Source: Struthidea cinerea (lineage: Eukaryota; Chordata; Aves; Passeriformes; Corcoracidae). From it: a stretch of DNA of 64,000 nt. Location: contig VZTI01001178.1 of the NCBI GenBank assembly GCA_013397865.1, positions 1,134,194-1,198,193 of the forward strand, written 5' to 3'. The position numbers were made by a program, and so were the translations under genes. The notes below the pieces were generated by a model. The model worked only from the letters and a program-made list of their open reading frames with translations. It did no database searches and had not been told where the DNA came from. This document shows positions 1-12,415 of the stretch, piece after piece (the stretch's first letter is position 1; every line of letters starts with the position of its first letter).

Positions 1-2685
1 CGTGGATGCTGGGCCTGATGCCCCCAGGACCCTCCTGGCGAGTGCCAGGCGTGTGTTCCCAGCACAGGCAGCAGTGGAAGGTTCCGCAGGACTGTGGAAA
101 GCTCTGCTTTGCTGTGGGTTCCCCTTTTGTGGGAGCCCTGTTAACCCCAGTTTGTCTGGGGCTCCTTGCAGCAGCCTGGCTTCCAGCTTTGGCTTTCTGC
201 AAAGTGCTCGTGGTTTGTGGGGCTGCCAACAGCACCGGAGTGTTTCACCTTCCCCAGAGCTCAATTTGTGCTGCTTGGTGGTGTCAGCAGAGTGAGGGCT
301 TGGAGGAGCCTGAACCAGGCTTTGATTCCTTGACCGGTGATCCAGCCCAGCCAGGAGGCACAGAGCGTAAAGCTTCACGTCAGGAGAAAAGGAAAACTTG
401 TTAAGAAATAGTTTCTGTTCTTTGGGATAAAATTCTCCAGTAATACTACAGAAGGATGCCAGGATGTGTTGCTGCTGTTAACATCTCGAGGCTTTGAACT
501 TGTACATGCAATACTTGAGAGACCAATTTGAAGCAGCTAAATTCAAGGCACAGCAAAAACCCTTTAGAAGCTGCTCACTGACAGTGATAAACATGTGAAA
601 CGGGGAGGGAGGTGCCCAATGGATTTTGAAGTAGCTGCTGGTGAATCCGTTCCTCCAAGGGAGCTGGAGTTGAAAGTTGGAGCATGTTTACCAATTATTG
701 ACTCGCTGATTGATGGCTTAGGAGGAGGAACGAGACAGGAAAACGTCAAGTTTCCCTCCAGATGAGGGAGATTCTGCCAGGGCGGGGCAGGACCATCACA
801 GGCAGCCGTGGGGCTCCCTCTCCTCAGCACCGTGCCTCGAAATCACAGCTGGTTTGGGAATGTGCTTTTCCTCAGCACAGGGCTGATGTCCATGGACAGG
901 TTTGTGCTCATCAGTCTTCAGCTTCAAATGGATTCCGTGTTCCCTGGTGCTAATCCGGGCTCAGAGGCTTTCCTGGGCTGCAGCAGAGTGCCTGTGCTGC
1001 TTCCAGGTGTGCCTGCACTTGCAGCCTGTGCTTTTAAGGAGAGAGGAGATTGTCAAAATTCTCTTTTTTTCTTTATCCCTGCTTTCCTTTGCAGGAGGAG
1101 GGGCCAGGGCTGCCCCTGTATCCCACGGGTAGTTTTTCCTGGAGCTCTCTTAGTGACAAACCTTTGCTGAGGCAAAATACAGAGCACTTTGAAATTACAG
1201 CCTTTTCTGGTTTGGTACCTGGCTGAGCGTCCCAGAGGGCCGGGGGGTCTGTTCTGGTTGGATATGAAATTCAGGTGGTTTATATTCACCAAAGCGAAGT
1301 TTCCTGTTGGTCTGTCAGGAGTATACTGCAAACAAAATGTTTATTTTTAAATCTCAAAGTGACTAAAAAATGTGGATAACTTTCTCTTCCTTGCAATAAA
1401 GAATGCTGGGGGTTGAAAATACTTTCATTTCGCGAGCTGAAGGTGTTCTCTGAATGTAGCCCAGATTTGCACAATTACTTCAGTCCCCTCTCTGCCTTTT
1501 TTTATTTGTCAACCTCCCTCGAAAACCTGAACTCTGAAAATGTCGGCTTAGGGAAGCACTGCTTTGAATTTTGGGCTGGAGAAAATTCCGGATCTCCCTG
1601 TGGAAGTGTCTGTCAGGATCTTGGTGCCCCCCTTTATCACCGTGCTCTGCCTGTGCCTCTCAAACGTCTCTCCAGTCCCTTGGTTCAAGGCAGCACAGCC
1701 ACATTTTAGTGATGGAAGGGAATTTGTCTGAGGCCGTGGAGTGAATCCATGGCTCGGGTGGGACCTCAGTCCGGAGCAGCTGTGTCCAAGCCTTGCCTTT
1801 TAACCCAAACCCCATCCCTCTGCCCTGGGAATTAAACTAATTTGGGATCAGAGCCGTAATGTGGGATTAAGGTGGGGTGTAAGGAGTGATTTTTGGTGGA
1901 GGGTTTGAGATGGAATTGAAGCCTTCAGCTGGGACTTATTCCAGGTGCTGCTGTGCTTCCCGAGTGCCGCAGGGTCTGTGGCCAGGGGCAGCATCTCTGC
2001 TCCTGGAAAAGTGGATGTTCTGTGCTTTGGCATCCCAAAACTCGTCAGGAGGAGCTCTGGGTGTCCCCAGGATGAAATGTCCCATGGAATGCAGCCCCAC
2101 GCCGTGGCAGAGGCTCTCCGAGGGGCGGGTGGGAGACGGATGGGTTGTGCTGTGTGATCCCAGTGATCCTGGCTGTCCATTCCCAGGCTCCCACAGTGCC
2201 CTGGGAAAAGCAGGTTGGTAATTAATTCCAGCTACCTCAGCGCATCAGAGCCTGCAAAGAGAGGGAAAATATCCTCTCGGAGCCAGTCCCGGGTGCATAG
2301 AAACAGCCTCAGCTTGCTGGGATCAGGCACAGCCGTGCAGACATTGCTTACCCCGTATGCCAGGGAAATCTGGTGCCTCCTGGATGGATCTGCTCTGACA
2401 GATTTCTGCCAAATCGCTGGCAAAGGCTCTCGCTGGCTGCCTGGATTCAATCCTGGCCCTCCTAATCCCTGGATTGGTTCAGTGTTCTCTTAACTGAGAC
2501 CGTCCCAGCTGGCAGGGCTGCTCTCCAGCCCACCCATGGGTTGCCGTGGGATGCAGGAGTGCCCAGGCAGAGCTCCCGAGGGCCAGCATCTCCAGGGAAC
2601 CATCGGCTGGCCTGTGCTTGAACCCCACTGGCATTTCTGGTGGCACTTAACAGACTTGGCGTGCCTGTGCGAGTGCAAAGTGATG
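1..2685. other. Unique non-coding DNA, nothing recognised
   Basis: No interspersed repeat, RNA gene or exon with recognisable homology was found on either strand. Open frames are short (the longest 132 codons) and overlap in several frames, as expected by chance in moderately GC-rich DNA. Confidence 0.6.
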
Positions 2686-2689
2686 GGAT

Positions 2690-2885
2690 TGATGAGGGTT
2701 AGATTGGATGTGATGGAAAATTTCCTCACTGAAAGGGTGGCCAAGCTCTGGAAAAGGCTGCCCAGGGAAGTGGTGGAAAATGTTCAAAGAATGTCTAGGT
2801 GTGGCCCTTGGGGACATGGTTTAGTGGTGGCCTCGGTTGGATTTGGTGATCGTAGAGGGCTTTTCCAAGCTGTTTGTTGGATCTG
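2690..2885 (+). mobile_element. CR1 LINE 3' fragment (group B)
   Basis: The segment follows the group B 3' region in order: a 'gttagattggatgtgatgg' line, an 'aagggtggccaagc' line, the 'ctgcccagggaagtggtgg' box near 2760, a 'gtggcccttggggacatgg' line, and 'gagggcttttccaagc' at the end. It is 5'-truncated, lacks a clear terminal ATTCT repeat, and is visibly diverged, so it is probably an old insertion. Confidence 0.8.
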
Positions 2886-3044
2886 TTGTACTCTGGGGCT
2901 GGGTGCTAGCAGACCCTGCTGTGGTGGTCCTGTTGCTCCTCGTCAGGGCTGGCTGGGGGCTGGGAGCTGCTGAGGAGCCACTTTTGAGGAAAGGTGTTCT
3001 ACCTCACATCCACCAGCACGCGTGAAATGGCCCTACCTTTATTT

Positions 3045-3130
3045 CCGTGGAACCACAGAACTATTTGGGTTAGAACAGACCATAAAAACATCTCGTTCCA
3101 CCCCCTGCCATGGACACTTTCCACTACAGG
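3045..3130 (-). mobile_element. Diverged CR1 3' tail
   Basis: Starting at the 3' end of the element, 'accacagaactatttgggtt' is followed by a degenerate 'gaccttaaagatcatctc' counterpart, then 'ccaccccctgccatgg' and 'acactttccacta'. Only the terminal part of a group A copy survives. Confidence 0.65.
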
Positions 3131-3483
3131 AAGTTTTTCTGTTTGGGCTTTTTTTTTGTGCTAAAAAATCAGTGCTGTTGGGGAAAAGCAGGAAGAGTCC
3201 TGGCAGAGCGCCAGGGCTGACAGTGAGGATTGGAAATGGACACGGGTGAGCAGTGAGAGCCCAAGGTAAGGACAGGCAGGGGAAAGAGATGTTTCTATTT
3301 CCAGGGCCTGCTTGAAACTAATGGAACAGGGAGGGGAGAGACACACTGTTGTTCTGCCCTGCAGGAGTTTGAGTGTTTAATGACAACGAGGCACTGCAAT
3401 CCTGCTGCCAAAGCCCCGAGTGCTGGTGTTCTCAGGCACCTCTGTGCGTGTTTGGGAGCACCACATGGCTTTGGAGTACAGAG

Positions 3484-3605
3484 CCTGGAATCCCAGGCTG
3501 CTCTGCGTTGGGAGGGACCTTAAAGCTCATCTCATCCCACCTCCTGCACCTTCCCCTAGCCCAGGCTGCTCCAAGCCCTATCCCACGTGGACCATTTCCA
3601 GAGCA
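3484..3605 (-). mobile_element. CR1 3' tail (group A), partial
   Basis: The line 'gggagggaccttaaagctca' near 3510 and 'cccaggctgctccaagccct' near 3560 are the complement of the group A tail. The copy decays after about 120 bp. It lies 350 bp from another minus-strand CR1 tail, but the two overlap in element coordinates, so they are separate insertions. Confidence 0.7.
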
Positions 3606-5167
3606 GTCTCTATTTTGTGCTGGCCTCCAAACTCTCCTTTTCCTAGCTTAGAAGTCAGTCCTGGCTCCCCCCCAGGCAGCCCCAGCACGGGCAGCCAGTC
3701 TGAGCCCTCGTGGTGCTTTTTCTCCTTCTTACTGCAGTACTCAGCACCCCAATTCCTTGAGCCTTTTTTGTTGCCTTTATTCTCACTGCAGAGACACAGT
3801 AAGTGACCCTTAAAAGGTAAGAGGCCGTGGATGGGAGGTGAAGCTTTTTAGGGGCCCTGGGGATAGAACAGAGCAGTTTATCCTCCCTGGCTTAATAGTT
3901 CGGGATTTTGCTGCCTCGGACAAAAGAAAGTCCAGCTTGTCACTGGTTTCCCTCTGCTGATTCTGGGGTTTGGTGGGAAAAGCCAATCTTTTCCTTGGTG
4001 GCAAACACCAGTCTTTTCTTTAGTGAAAAGCCAGCTTTTCCATCAAAGCCAGGTTTTCAGTAGAAAATGGATGGAAATTGATCATCCCGGTGGAAAACCT
4101 GCCTCTGCAGCTCCCTGTCAGCACGGCTCGAGCACAGGAGAAGCAGCAGCTGCCCTTCCCTCAGCAGCTCCAGCGGGATCTGTGAGCTCCAGGCGGGCAC
4201 ATCCACATCCAGCATGATCCATGTCTTCGGACAAAGGATGCGGAATGCCCCGTGTCCGGCTGTAATAACCTGGGTGCTGCTCAGGGTGCTCTCTGCTGCC
4301 AGAGGGGATTGGGTTTGGGCGGGGTGAGGTGGGAAGCTCTAATTATTTGTGGGATAAGAATCCAACCTTCTCTGCTCGCTGCTTAATTAGGCTGTCCACA
4401 AGCTGGGATTAAAGGCTTTGCATTATTGGCTGAAGAAAAATAAAGATGGTTTAACATGATTTCAGCAAGGAACCTCCGACAGCATCTGTTATCCTGCCCC
4501 AAGTGCTGTGTGTGAGTTGAACCCCTGACCCCGAGGCAGTGAGTTAGTGCTTGGAGATGGCTCCTGGACATTTATTCTGAGTGCTCAAGACGATGGCCCT
4601 GAACCTGACTGCTGGGGATGCTTTCTCTGGGTCTGGCTTAATCGGTTTGATAGACTGTCATTTATTTTTATTTATTTGCATTTAGGAGAGGGGGGATTTG
4701 CTGCTTGGGCACTGTCAAAGAGCTGTGGGCAGTGGCAGAAAACAGCATCTGGACCTCGCAGGCTTAGGGCAGCCTAAAATAGACCAGGGGGTGTTTGGTT
4801 GACAGGGGGGGATGAGGAAAATCAGTAAGGGCAGGGGGCTTTCCTGTCCCAGCCCAAGCACTGCCAGGTGTTAACGGGGATCATGCAAAGCAGGGAATTT
4901 CATCTGCTTTTAGTGGGGTTTCTGGAGACAGATTCTGCAGAGACAAAGCCTGAGTGATCAACCCCTGAGAGCTGCGGCTTGGAGAGCTCCCCTCACCTGA
5001 GCCGTAGATGTAGCTGTGTCACCTGGAGTGAAACCAAGCCTCGTGCTGCGGGCAGAGAGCCCTCAGCTGTGATAACTGAGGGTCCTGCAGAGGGAGGGCG
5101 GCCTGGGATGGACACCCAAGGGATTTCTGGGCCCAGAAGGCTGTTGTTCATAGAAGGACTGGAGTAG
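3606..5167. other. Unique non-coding DNA
   Basis: No repeat or gene was recognised. A short T/A-rich stretch lies near 4660-4690 ('tttatttttatttatttgc'). Confidence 0.5.
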
Positions 5168-5390
5168 GCTGAGGTTGGATACTGAAGAAATGGTTCCCTG
5201 TGAGGGTGGGCAGGCCCTGGCACAGGGTGCCCAGAGCAGCTGTGGCTGCCCCTGGATCCCTGGCAGTGCCCAAGGCCAGGCTGGACATTGGGGCTTGGAG
5301 CAGCCTGGGATAGTGGAAGGTGTCCCTGAGGTGGAACAAGAGGAGCTTTAGGGTCCCTTCCAGCACAAGCCTTTATATGACTCTTGACTG
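5168..5390 (+). mobile_element. CR1 LINE 3' fragment (group A)
   Basis: The copy runs from 'ggttggatactgaagaaat' through 'gagggtgggcaggccctggc' and the ctgtggctgcccc box (near 5240). It continues to 'ggagctttagggtcccttcc' and a degraded tail ('tatatgactcttgac'). It is 5'-truncated and retains about 220 bp. Confidence 0.88.
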
Positions 5391-6440
5391 GATTTCTAGG
5401 ACAGGATACTCATAAATGGTTAAGCTGGAGTGGACTGAAGTTGTGTTTTTCTTTTTCTCGGTGATTTGCAGGCCACAGTCAGGGCAAGAGGAGAAAAGCC
5501 TCGTCTGTAGCACAGCAATAACAACTGGGAAGCAAGTGTCTGGTGATGTTCATCGTGTTACTGTGCTCCTTAAAATACATATGCCTTGAAGTCTGCCAGG
5601 CGTTTTGTTCTACAAAGCATATGGTTTAACAGATAAAATGATTTCTGACCTGGAGACCTGAACTGACAACTTTGGAGACAAACAAAAACCAGGATGGCTC
5701 CATCTGTCAGGGCTGGTTCATGTCCGTGCTGCTTACTGACATTTATGTGTGTGCATCGGGAAACAGCTTCAGTGCCCCTTCCCCTCCCTTCCCAGGAGCT
5801 GCTCAGTGCCCACCCTCGTGTTCCTGGCTTGGTGCACGAGTTCTCCCGCAGGCCCTGGCCATGACCTCTGCTTGGAAGGGCTTTGCCATCCCTGGGCCTT
5901 TTTTTCTTCAGCAGTTCCCTGCTCTGGCAGCGGGCTGGTTGCTGGGTTCAGTCTGAAGCTTTGAGCAGGGTTTTCCCTTGGCCTTCCCGGGCTCAGGAGC
6001 TTGTCACAAGTCAGGTTAGCTCCATCCTCATCCTGATGCCAGAGAGTAATTCAGGGACGTCACTCTGATGGCAAATTCTTCTGGATGACAAAGCTTTGGG
6101 TGCCGGCCCTTGTGCTCTGCTTCCATTTCAGTTTGTCACACGTGTGTTTCTCAACCCAAGATCCCCTCTCAGCTTCCTGGCAGTGGTTTTGATAGGACTC
6201 TGCGGCCACGTGCTTCTAGAGTGAATAGCCTCAAAACTTCCTGTAATACCCCCTGCAAGTGTCACAGCCCTTGCAGAGGTGCTTGCTGGGTTCAGGACTG
6301 GTGTCACTCTTGAGTGCAGCGGCTCAGTGATGGTTTGGAAAGTCACCTCTGGCAGACAGCAGTCACCATCAGCCTTGGCATGGTCCCTGCAGCCAGACCA
6401 GGGCTGTGGAAGGGAGTGGTAGTGTCCAAAATTGGTGTCC
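5391..6440. other. Unique non-coding DNA
   Basis: No repeat, RNA gene or recognisable exon was seen on either strand. Confidence 0.5.
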
Positions 6441-6870
6441 TGTCACTCCAAGCCCTTGAAAACAGTCTCTCCCCATCTTTCTTTTGGCCCCTTCAGGCCC
6501 TGCAAGGCCACAGTGAGGTCACCCCAAAGCTTCTCTTCTCCAGGCTGAACACCCCCAGCTCTCCCAGCCTTTCCTGCCAGCAGAGCTGCTCCATCCCTCT
6601 GCTCATCTCTGGAGCCTCCTCTGGACTCTGCTCAGTAGCTCCAGGTCCTTCCTGTGCTGGGCCCCGGGGCTGGGGCAGCTCTGCAGGTGGGGTCTCACCT
6701 GAGCGGGGCAGAGGGGCAGAATCCCCCTCCCTGCTGCCCACGCTGGGGGCTCAGCCCAGCACAGGGGGGTTTGGGCTGGGTCATGTCCCAAGAGCTTCTC
6801 CCAGAGCTGCTCTCCATCCCTCCATCCCCAGCCTGGATGGATTCGTAGCTGGGGTAGTGACGGGTGGGTG
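6441..6870 (-). mobile_element. CR1 LINE fragment, ORF2 end and proximal 3' region
   Basis: On the minus strand this piece carries the CR1 region upstream of the tail. Landmarks on the + strand, in order, are 'tcactccaagcccttgaaaa', 'ttctcttctccaggctgaac', 'gctcatctctggagcctcct', 'ggtggggtctcacctgagc' and 'agctgctctccatccctcca'. The outer part corresponds to the C-terminal end of CR1 ORF2, but its frame is broken. The tail itself is missing on the left, so the copy is truncated at both ends. Confidence 0.85.
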
Positions 6871-8809
6871 CCACCAGCTCTGGGAGGCTTTGGGTGATGA
6901 ACTTTTCCTCTGTTGCCTTCTAGAATAAACTTTCTTTCTCCCTTCCTCATTATCCTCTCCACATCCCCGTTGCCATGTGCACATCCAGGGGTAGAACAGC
7001 TGAGGGGGATTATTTCTGCTCTCACCAGCAAATCCATCCCCGTGTAGTTATTTAAAGCTGAAACTAAAAAGCCAGCAGCGTCTGAGAACAGAAGCTCTGC
7101 TAAGAAGTTTTAAGCAAGCATTATTAGATATGACCTCTTATTTATGAGTGACTTTGCAAAGGGAGGTCTGTTACCCTCTCACTGCCTCAGCAAAAGACCT
7201 ATTTTCCCAGCCATAATATCCCCGCCAGCAATCAGTCTGATTGGAGTTTAGGATGATGCAGTAAATATACCAAAGCGGAATTTAACCAGCAGAGAAGCAA
7301 ATAATAATAACTCGAGGCCTTTGGCCATAAAAATGCAGACATTTACCTTGAATGTTGACTCAAACCATTTCAATTTTGTGCCAAATGAGGCTTGAAATGT
7401 ATCACCCCGTGTTCAGTGTCCAACCAATAAAAACTGCCTTAAATATTGCACCTTCCTGCTGGCAGTGCTGCAGAAGTGAAACAACTCTCTCTTGGTCGGG
7501 GTCCCCTGGAAGCAAGGCAATAATGATGGGGTTTGCTTGTTTATTTAGGGATCTCAGAGCAAACTGTGAATATTCACCGATGTTGTGCAGGCTTTTTGCC
7601 ATCACCTGGGCTCCACTGCATGGTAAAGCTTTGTCTTTCTGCTCCGACATCTCCAAACCTGCGATTTTAGGTGGAAGGAGCGGGAGATGGTGAAGGAGGA
7701 GCATGGATAGGTGAAGGAAAGCAGCCAAAATCTTTATCTCTGCACTTTACTGAGCTTCCTGATTCATTAGCAGGCCTGATTACCCAGTTCCGTGGCTGTA
7801 ATCCCTAATTAAACAGCAGTGCTGACAGCGTGTTTGTGCCAAGCTGAACATAAGTGGCCTCTTCTTAATAAATGTGTAAGTCTGATCTCTGTACTGTTAA
7901 CAGCAAAATGAGAGCCCGAAGTTCTTGGAGAGTGGTAATTGCCAGAGGGACTCGCTCTTATTTTACCCCCTTAAATGCACAGTCGATGACCATTAATGTT
8001 CAATATCCTTTAAACTGTAATTCCTTGAATAAAAAGCTTGTTTTTAAAGTGGAGGGGAGGCCTCTGTGTGCCCATCAGGCAGCGAGGTGGGAATGAATCC
8101 ATCTGGAGGAGAGGCCAGGAGCTGGAGCTGCTGTCATTTGTTTTCAGCTCCCGGTTTCTCCGCAGCCTTTCCGTGGGGACCGAAGGATGCTCGAGCAGGT
8201 GCTGATTCCTGACTGCACTGAAATGTTCTGCTGTCTGGAGAGTGGGCTAAAGATGTTTGAATTTCTGTTCTGTGTTTGGTAGCAAAACTATTTAGGGGAA
8301 GAAACGAGGGTATGTGGTAAGGGCGGGTAATTTGTGTGCATTATTCTACTGCTTTGGCAGCAAACAGCTTTGAAGTGGGTGAGACAGGATCTCCCCAGCT
8401 CTGGGAGGGCTCGAGCCTGCCTGCAGGAGCTCAGGTGATGACACCTCACCCCCATGTCCATACAGGAATCTTTCTCACCTCTCCTACTGCGCTGCCTGGA
8501 ACAAGAGCAGCTTCTTTAGAGAGAGCCCAAGGGAACCCGGATTTGCAGCTGCTGTGGGATGTTTATGGATGACACAGGACTAAAGCACTGCTGCCTTTTG
8601 GTTTCCAAAAGGTGGGATTAGCCTGAAAGCTTTTGGCCATAACTTTTGAGCCTGTGGTTTAGAGAGGCTGAAGGATGAGGGTGCATGCGTGGGTCAAAGC
8701 TGCATCCACATGGAGCGGTGCTTGGGGAGCATGCAGGGAGTGCAGCTATCCCTGCCTGGCCAGATCCGCTGCTTCCCTTGTGCTTTTCCGCTCTTGTCTC
8801 TTCAATATA
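6871..8809. other. Unique block with an AT-rich candidate conserved element (about 7040-7430)
   Basis: No repeats were found. The 7040-7430 part is visibly AT-rich with few CpGs and runs of balanced, non-repetitive sequence (for example around 7120-7160 and 7255-7330), a texture typical of conserved non-coding elements near developmental genes. This is an inference from appearance only; no alignment was available. Confidence 0.3.
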
Positions 8810-9178
8810 TGTCGCTGTGAGCGGCACTAACGGCGAGGAATGGCACGACAAGTTCAGAAGGAAAACAGTAGTGTTCTCTATTAATTAATTAAATCATCAT
8901 TTTTATAACAAGGTTTGCAGAGAGTGTGTTGAATGGCACAAGACAGTTGGGTGCTCGGCCATCCACCCCTTGAGGGGATTGGTCAAGACACTTACTCCAA
9001 AATATTAGAAGGCCAGAACCACAACAATCCTGCATAACAAACCCAGGTGCAAGATAAGGAGTTCGTTTACAAAAACCCACAGCAGTGTTTTCATAGCCTC
9101 TGTGAGAACTGCAAAGTTCTCCCAGAACGCTGCAGAAAAGCTGAAAGATTTCTCTACCAAAGCTTTTCAGCATCCATA
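8810..9178. mobile_element. Solo LTR of an endogenous retrovirus, 6-bp target duplication
   Basis: The 369-bp unit is flanked by identical 6-bp repeats 'aatata' at 8804-8809 and 9179-9184. The left end begins tgtcgctgtg. The right end reads catccata, where the expected terminal CA has become TA. It matches the second copy at 51298-51788 along its whole length (shared landmarks are 'cactaacggcgag'/'accgagaacggcgag', 'ttaattaatta', 'caaaatatta', 'gttctcccagaac' and 'ccaaagcttttcagcatc'). A 6-bp duplication fits beta- or alpha-like (ERVK-type) integration. Both ends can be read as TG...CA, so I cannot fix the orientation. No internal gag, pol or env sequence lies beside it. Confidence 0.8.
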
Positions 9179-11603
9179 AATATAACCTGCCTGTCCCTTG
9201 TGAAGCTGTGCTCACACAGGGCAGGAGCAGAGCCCCCGAGCCCCTGCTCGTGGGCTGGGTGGAGCAGGGGTTTTGCAGAGCAAACAGAGGGCGTTCCTCC
9301 CCCTTTGCTGTGACCCTGCTCCTCTGAAGTCACAGGGCTCCTCTTTCTGCCCAGCCCGGGGCAGTGGTTCAGCTGCAGAGGCTGCAGCAGATGGAGAGGC
9401 TGCCCCGGCGCTGGAGGCACTGCTATAAATTCCCTGTGCCCTCGGAGCTTGGTGCCACACGGGGGACGTCTCCTTCTGGCGCTCCGGCTCCGGCCTTTTG
9501 CTGTCTCCACGGAAAAACCTGGCTCTTGGGGCCAGGGTGATGCTCTGGGTTTTGCAGCCTGGCTTGGACAAGGGCCAGTACTGCAGCACAAGGGGCCACC
9601 TGAGCCTGTGCTCCCCAAATCCAGACAGGTGCTGTGAGGTGAGATCCCCCGCCCAGCTGCTGGGCACTGGGTTTCCTAAGGGGAGCCTTTCTTTTAAGGA
9701 GCCACGTGAGCCATCTCAAGCCTCCCCCCATCACCACCTTACCTTTTATATTTTATTTTCCCTGAGCAGATGTGAAGATCGTGCTTTTGTCAGCTTTCCT
9801 CAAGCTCAAAAAAAAGGGAAGAAGAATTTGAAAAGAATATTAAATTCAGGAAGGGTGCACAGAAGGGACGGGAACAAGTTTTCCTATCGCACATCAGAGC
9901 CGAATGTGTCCCACATTCCCCTCCTCGAGGTGGATCCTTTGCCTTGATTTCTTTACCTTTTTCTTTTCTTCTGTCATGACTCCTGGAATAATTAGTTACT
10001 AGCAACTGTGTGTGTGTAGTTTTAAAGCAACTTTTATATCAGCAGCATGGGTTCCTGTGCCACAGCTCTGCAGTGCCTCGTTCCCTTGAAGATACGCAAT
10101 CAGCACTTCTCCTGAACCCACTGATATACTTGGCCATCACTTAAATATCATTACAGGAAAGATTTCGACGAGATCACTGCACGTTAGACTTTAAAGTTTG
10201 ACTTTAAAAGAATGTCTGGGCTTTGCTAAAAGGCATTAGTAATGGGATTCTCTATCTTTGAGCTTAATTTATTCTGAAGAGAAAAAGGCCATTATCTTAA
10301 ATCTTTTTTTCCCCTTTTCCTCCTCGTACAAAAAAAGAAGAAAGGGAAAAGCAGCCTCTGAAGTCCAGCACTTACGGCAAACCCATTGTTTAATTACTTG
10401 CTCTCTTCATCCTTTGGAGGGAGGCGAGCTTGGGGGGAGGCGGCAGCCAGCGGTGTTTTGGCGTCATGGCTGCCATTGCTCCACAAACAGTGCCAGGCTT
10501 GGGGTGTTTTTCAACCCCCAATCCTGGGATTTCTCAGTGTTGGTCAACAACTGCACGCTGGGAACCTGCCTCTGAAAGAGTTTGTGACAGCCAGACCCTC
10601 CTTTGCAGAGCTCTCGTTAGCTGTGCCGAAGAACAGACCAGGAGTGAGTCCAGGGATGTGTTTTATGTGCGGACACTGCTGGGAGCCTCTCTTGGCTTCT
10701 GGAGGATTTGATTTCCATCAATACCATCAGAGCACAGAGAGTCTGCAACAACCTCCTGATATCAGTGCTCAGCCAACCCTGAAATTTTTGGTGCATCCCA
10801 AGCCTGCATTGTGCTCATGCATCAAAATTGAGCACAAAGCCTTGCCTTGGGTTTAATTCCACCCGAGGATAGGTCTAGCCTTGGGTTACAGCATGCAGAA
10901 CCCCTGGATTAGGCCAGAAACACAACCCAAACAAACCAAAACACAAATAGCTTGCAGCAGCAGCAGTATTTTTTCAGCAAAACTGAGGAGCAAAACCCTG
11001 GGAAAGGTTCAATTCCAATTTTTCCAACTCAGAGCCGGATGCGGCTCCCTGGAGCACGGGGCTGGGAGCCTCCATTCGCATCGGTGCTCTGCACCTGGAA
11101 TGCGTGTGGGGCGGGAGCAGGGAAGAGCAGAGGCTTTGCCCCGGGCCATGGGAGGTGTGTTGATTCCAGCTGTCCTGCCCTTGGGCTGTGACTTTCCCCT
11201 TTCCCTGGAGTTGGTTTGTGCTCTCTGGGGCCCTCCCGGGTGCAGGCAGGGCTCCATCCCTTGGAGCTGCAGCTGCTGGAGCCGGAGTTATCCGACGAGC
11301 TAAGGATCAATTATACATTAGAGACCTGCTAATGATGAGAATTAAATGAGCTTTTGCTGAAGTGTGCCGTGCTTCTGTTCACCTTCACGTGGAGGCTGCT
11401 CTGAAGAGCACCAGCAGCTGCACAAATAATCCATCTTCTGGCAAGCGCGTCAATCCCGTGTTTACAGATGGGAGGGCTCTCCTGCTGCCTCTCCTGGGAC
11501 AGGGAGCTCTGCCCGCAGGCGGGAGGGATGTGGTGGTTTTCCATGCCTGGGATCTGTACACCATCACTGGGTCGCCATTCCGGGGGCATGGAGGCAACAA
11601 GGT
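9179..11603. other. Unique non-coding DNA
   Basis: Nothing recognised. The part around 10080-10300 is AT-rich and repeat-free. The A-rich run near 9810 and the purine-rich run near 10325-10350 are ordinary low complexity. Confidence 0.45.
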
Positions 11604-11735
11604 TGTTAAACTTCTGTACCCTCTTCCCTCCCGCCTGCTTTGAGGCAGTTTCCTGTCATGGAAATGCTGGGAGAGCTGGGAGAGCCTGGAGGAGTGAAGG
11701 CTCTGGGGAGAACTTAGAGCCCCTTCCAGGGTGCA
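11604..11735 (+). mobile_element. CR1-like fragment with an unusual leader
   Basis: From about 11659 the sequence matches group A CR1 upstream of the tail ('catggaaatgctgggagag', 'aacttagagccccttccagg'). The part before it ('ctcttccctcccgcctgctt' to 'ggcagtttcc') is not recognised as CR1 but recurs at 15407-15460 in front of another CR1. The copy stops at 11735 without a 3' tail, so it was truncated after insertion or arose by duplication. Confidence 0.6.
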
Positions 11736-11952
11736 GGGCTCAGCCTCAGTCCAGGAGGTCAGGACTTTGCCGTGAAGCAGTGGGGAACGTTTACCTGGAC
11801 ACGTCTGGGTGCTCCTGTAGGTACAGCTGTGTCTGGAGGGAGTTGCCGGCTTTTGGCAGAGGTGTTTCTGCTGCAGCACGGCCTGGCGAGCCCAGGAACC
11901 AGCCTGGGTGGTCTGAGCACCTTTTGTGCTGGTATTTGTCTGTGGTTCCTTC

Positions 11953-12415
11953 AGAGAATCCCAGGATCACTGAGGTTGGAAAAGCCCTCCCAGACCATCG
12001 AGTCCAACCTGTGACCGATCCCCGCCTTGTCCCCAGCCCAGAGCACTGAGTGCCACCTCCAGCCCTTCCTTGGACACCTCCAGGGATGGGGACTCCAAAC
12101 CTCCCTTGGCAGCCCCTGCCAAGGCCTGAGCACTCCTTGAGTGAAGAAATCCCTCCTGAGCTCAAACCTGAACCTTCCCTGATGCAGCTTGAGGCCGTTC
12201 CCTCTCCTCCTGTCCCTGTTCCCTGGGAGCAGAGCCCGACGCCCCCCGGCTGCCCCCTCCTGTCAGGGAGTTGTGCGGAGCCACAAGGTCTCCCCTGAGC
12301 CTCCTTTTCTCCAGGCTGAGCCCCTTTCTCAGCTCCCTCAGCAGCTCTTTCTCCTAGGACTGACTCTCCAGACCCTTCCCCAACTTCACTGCCCTTTTTT
12401 CTCCAACTTTGGGGT
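11953..12415 (-). mobile_element. CR1 LINE 3' half (group B)
   Basis: It begins at its 3' end with 'gagaatcccaggatcactga' and 'ggttggaaaagccctcccag'. It continues through 'gggatggggactccaaacct' and 'cctgatgcagcttgaggccg' to 'ctccagacccttccccaact', about 460 bp. The 257-codon open frame on the minus strand across 11791-12564 overlaps this element and has no independent support as a gene. Confidence 0.88.

Noticed and set aside
6314..6928. 204-codon plus-strand open frame
   Set aside because: It is antisense to a CR1 fragment over most of its length.
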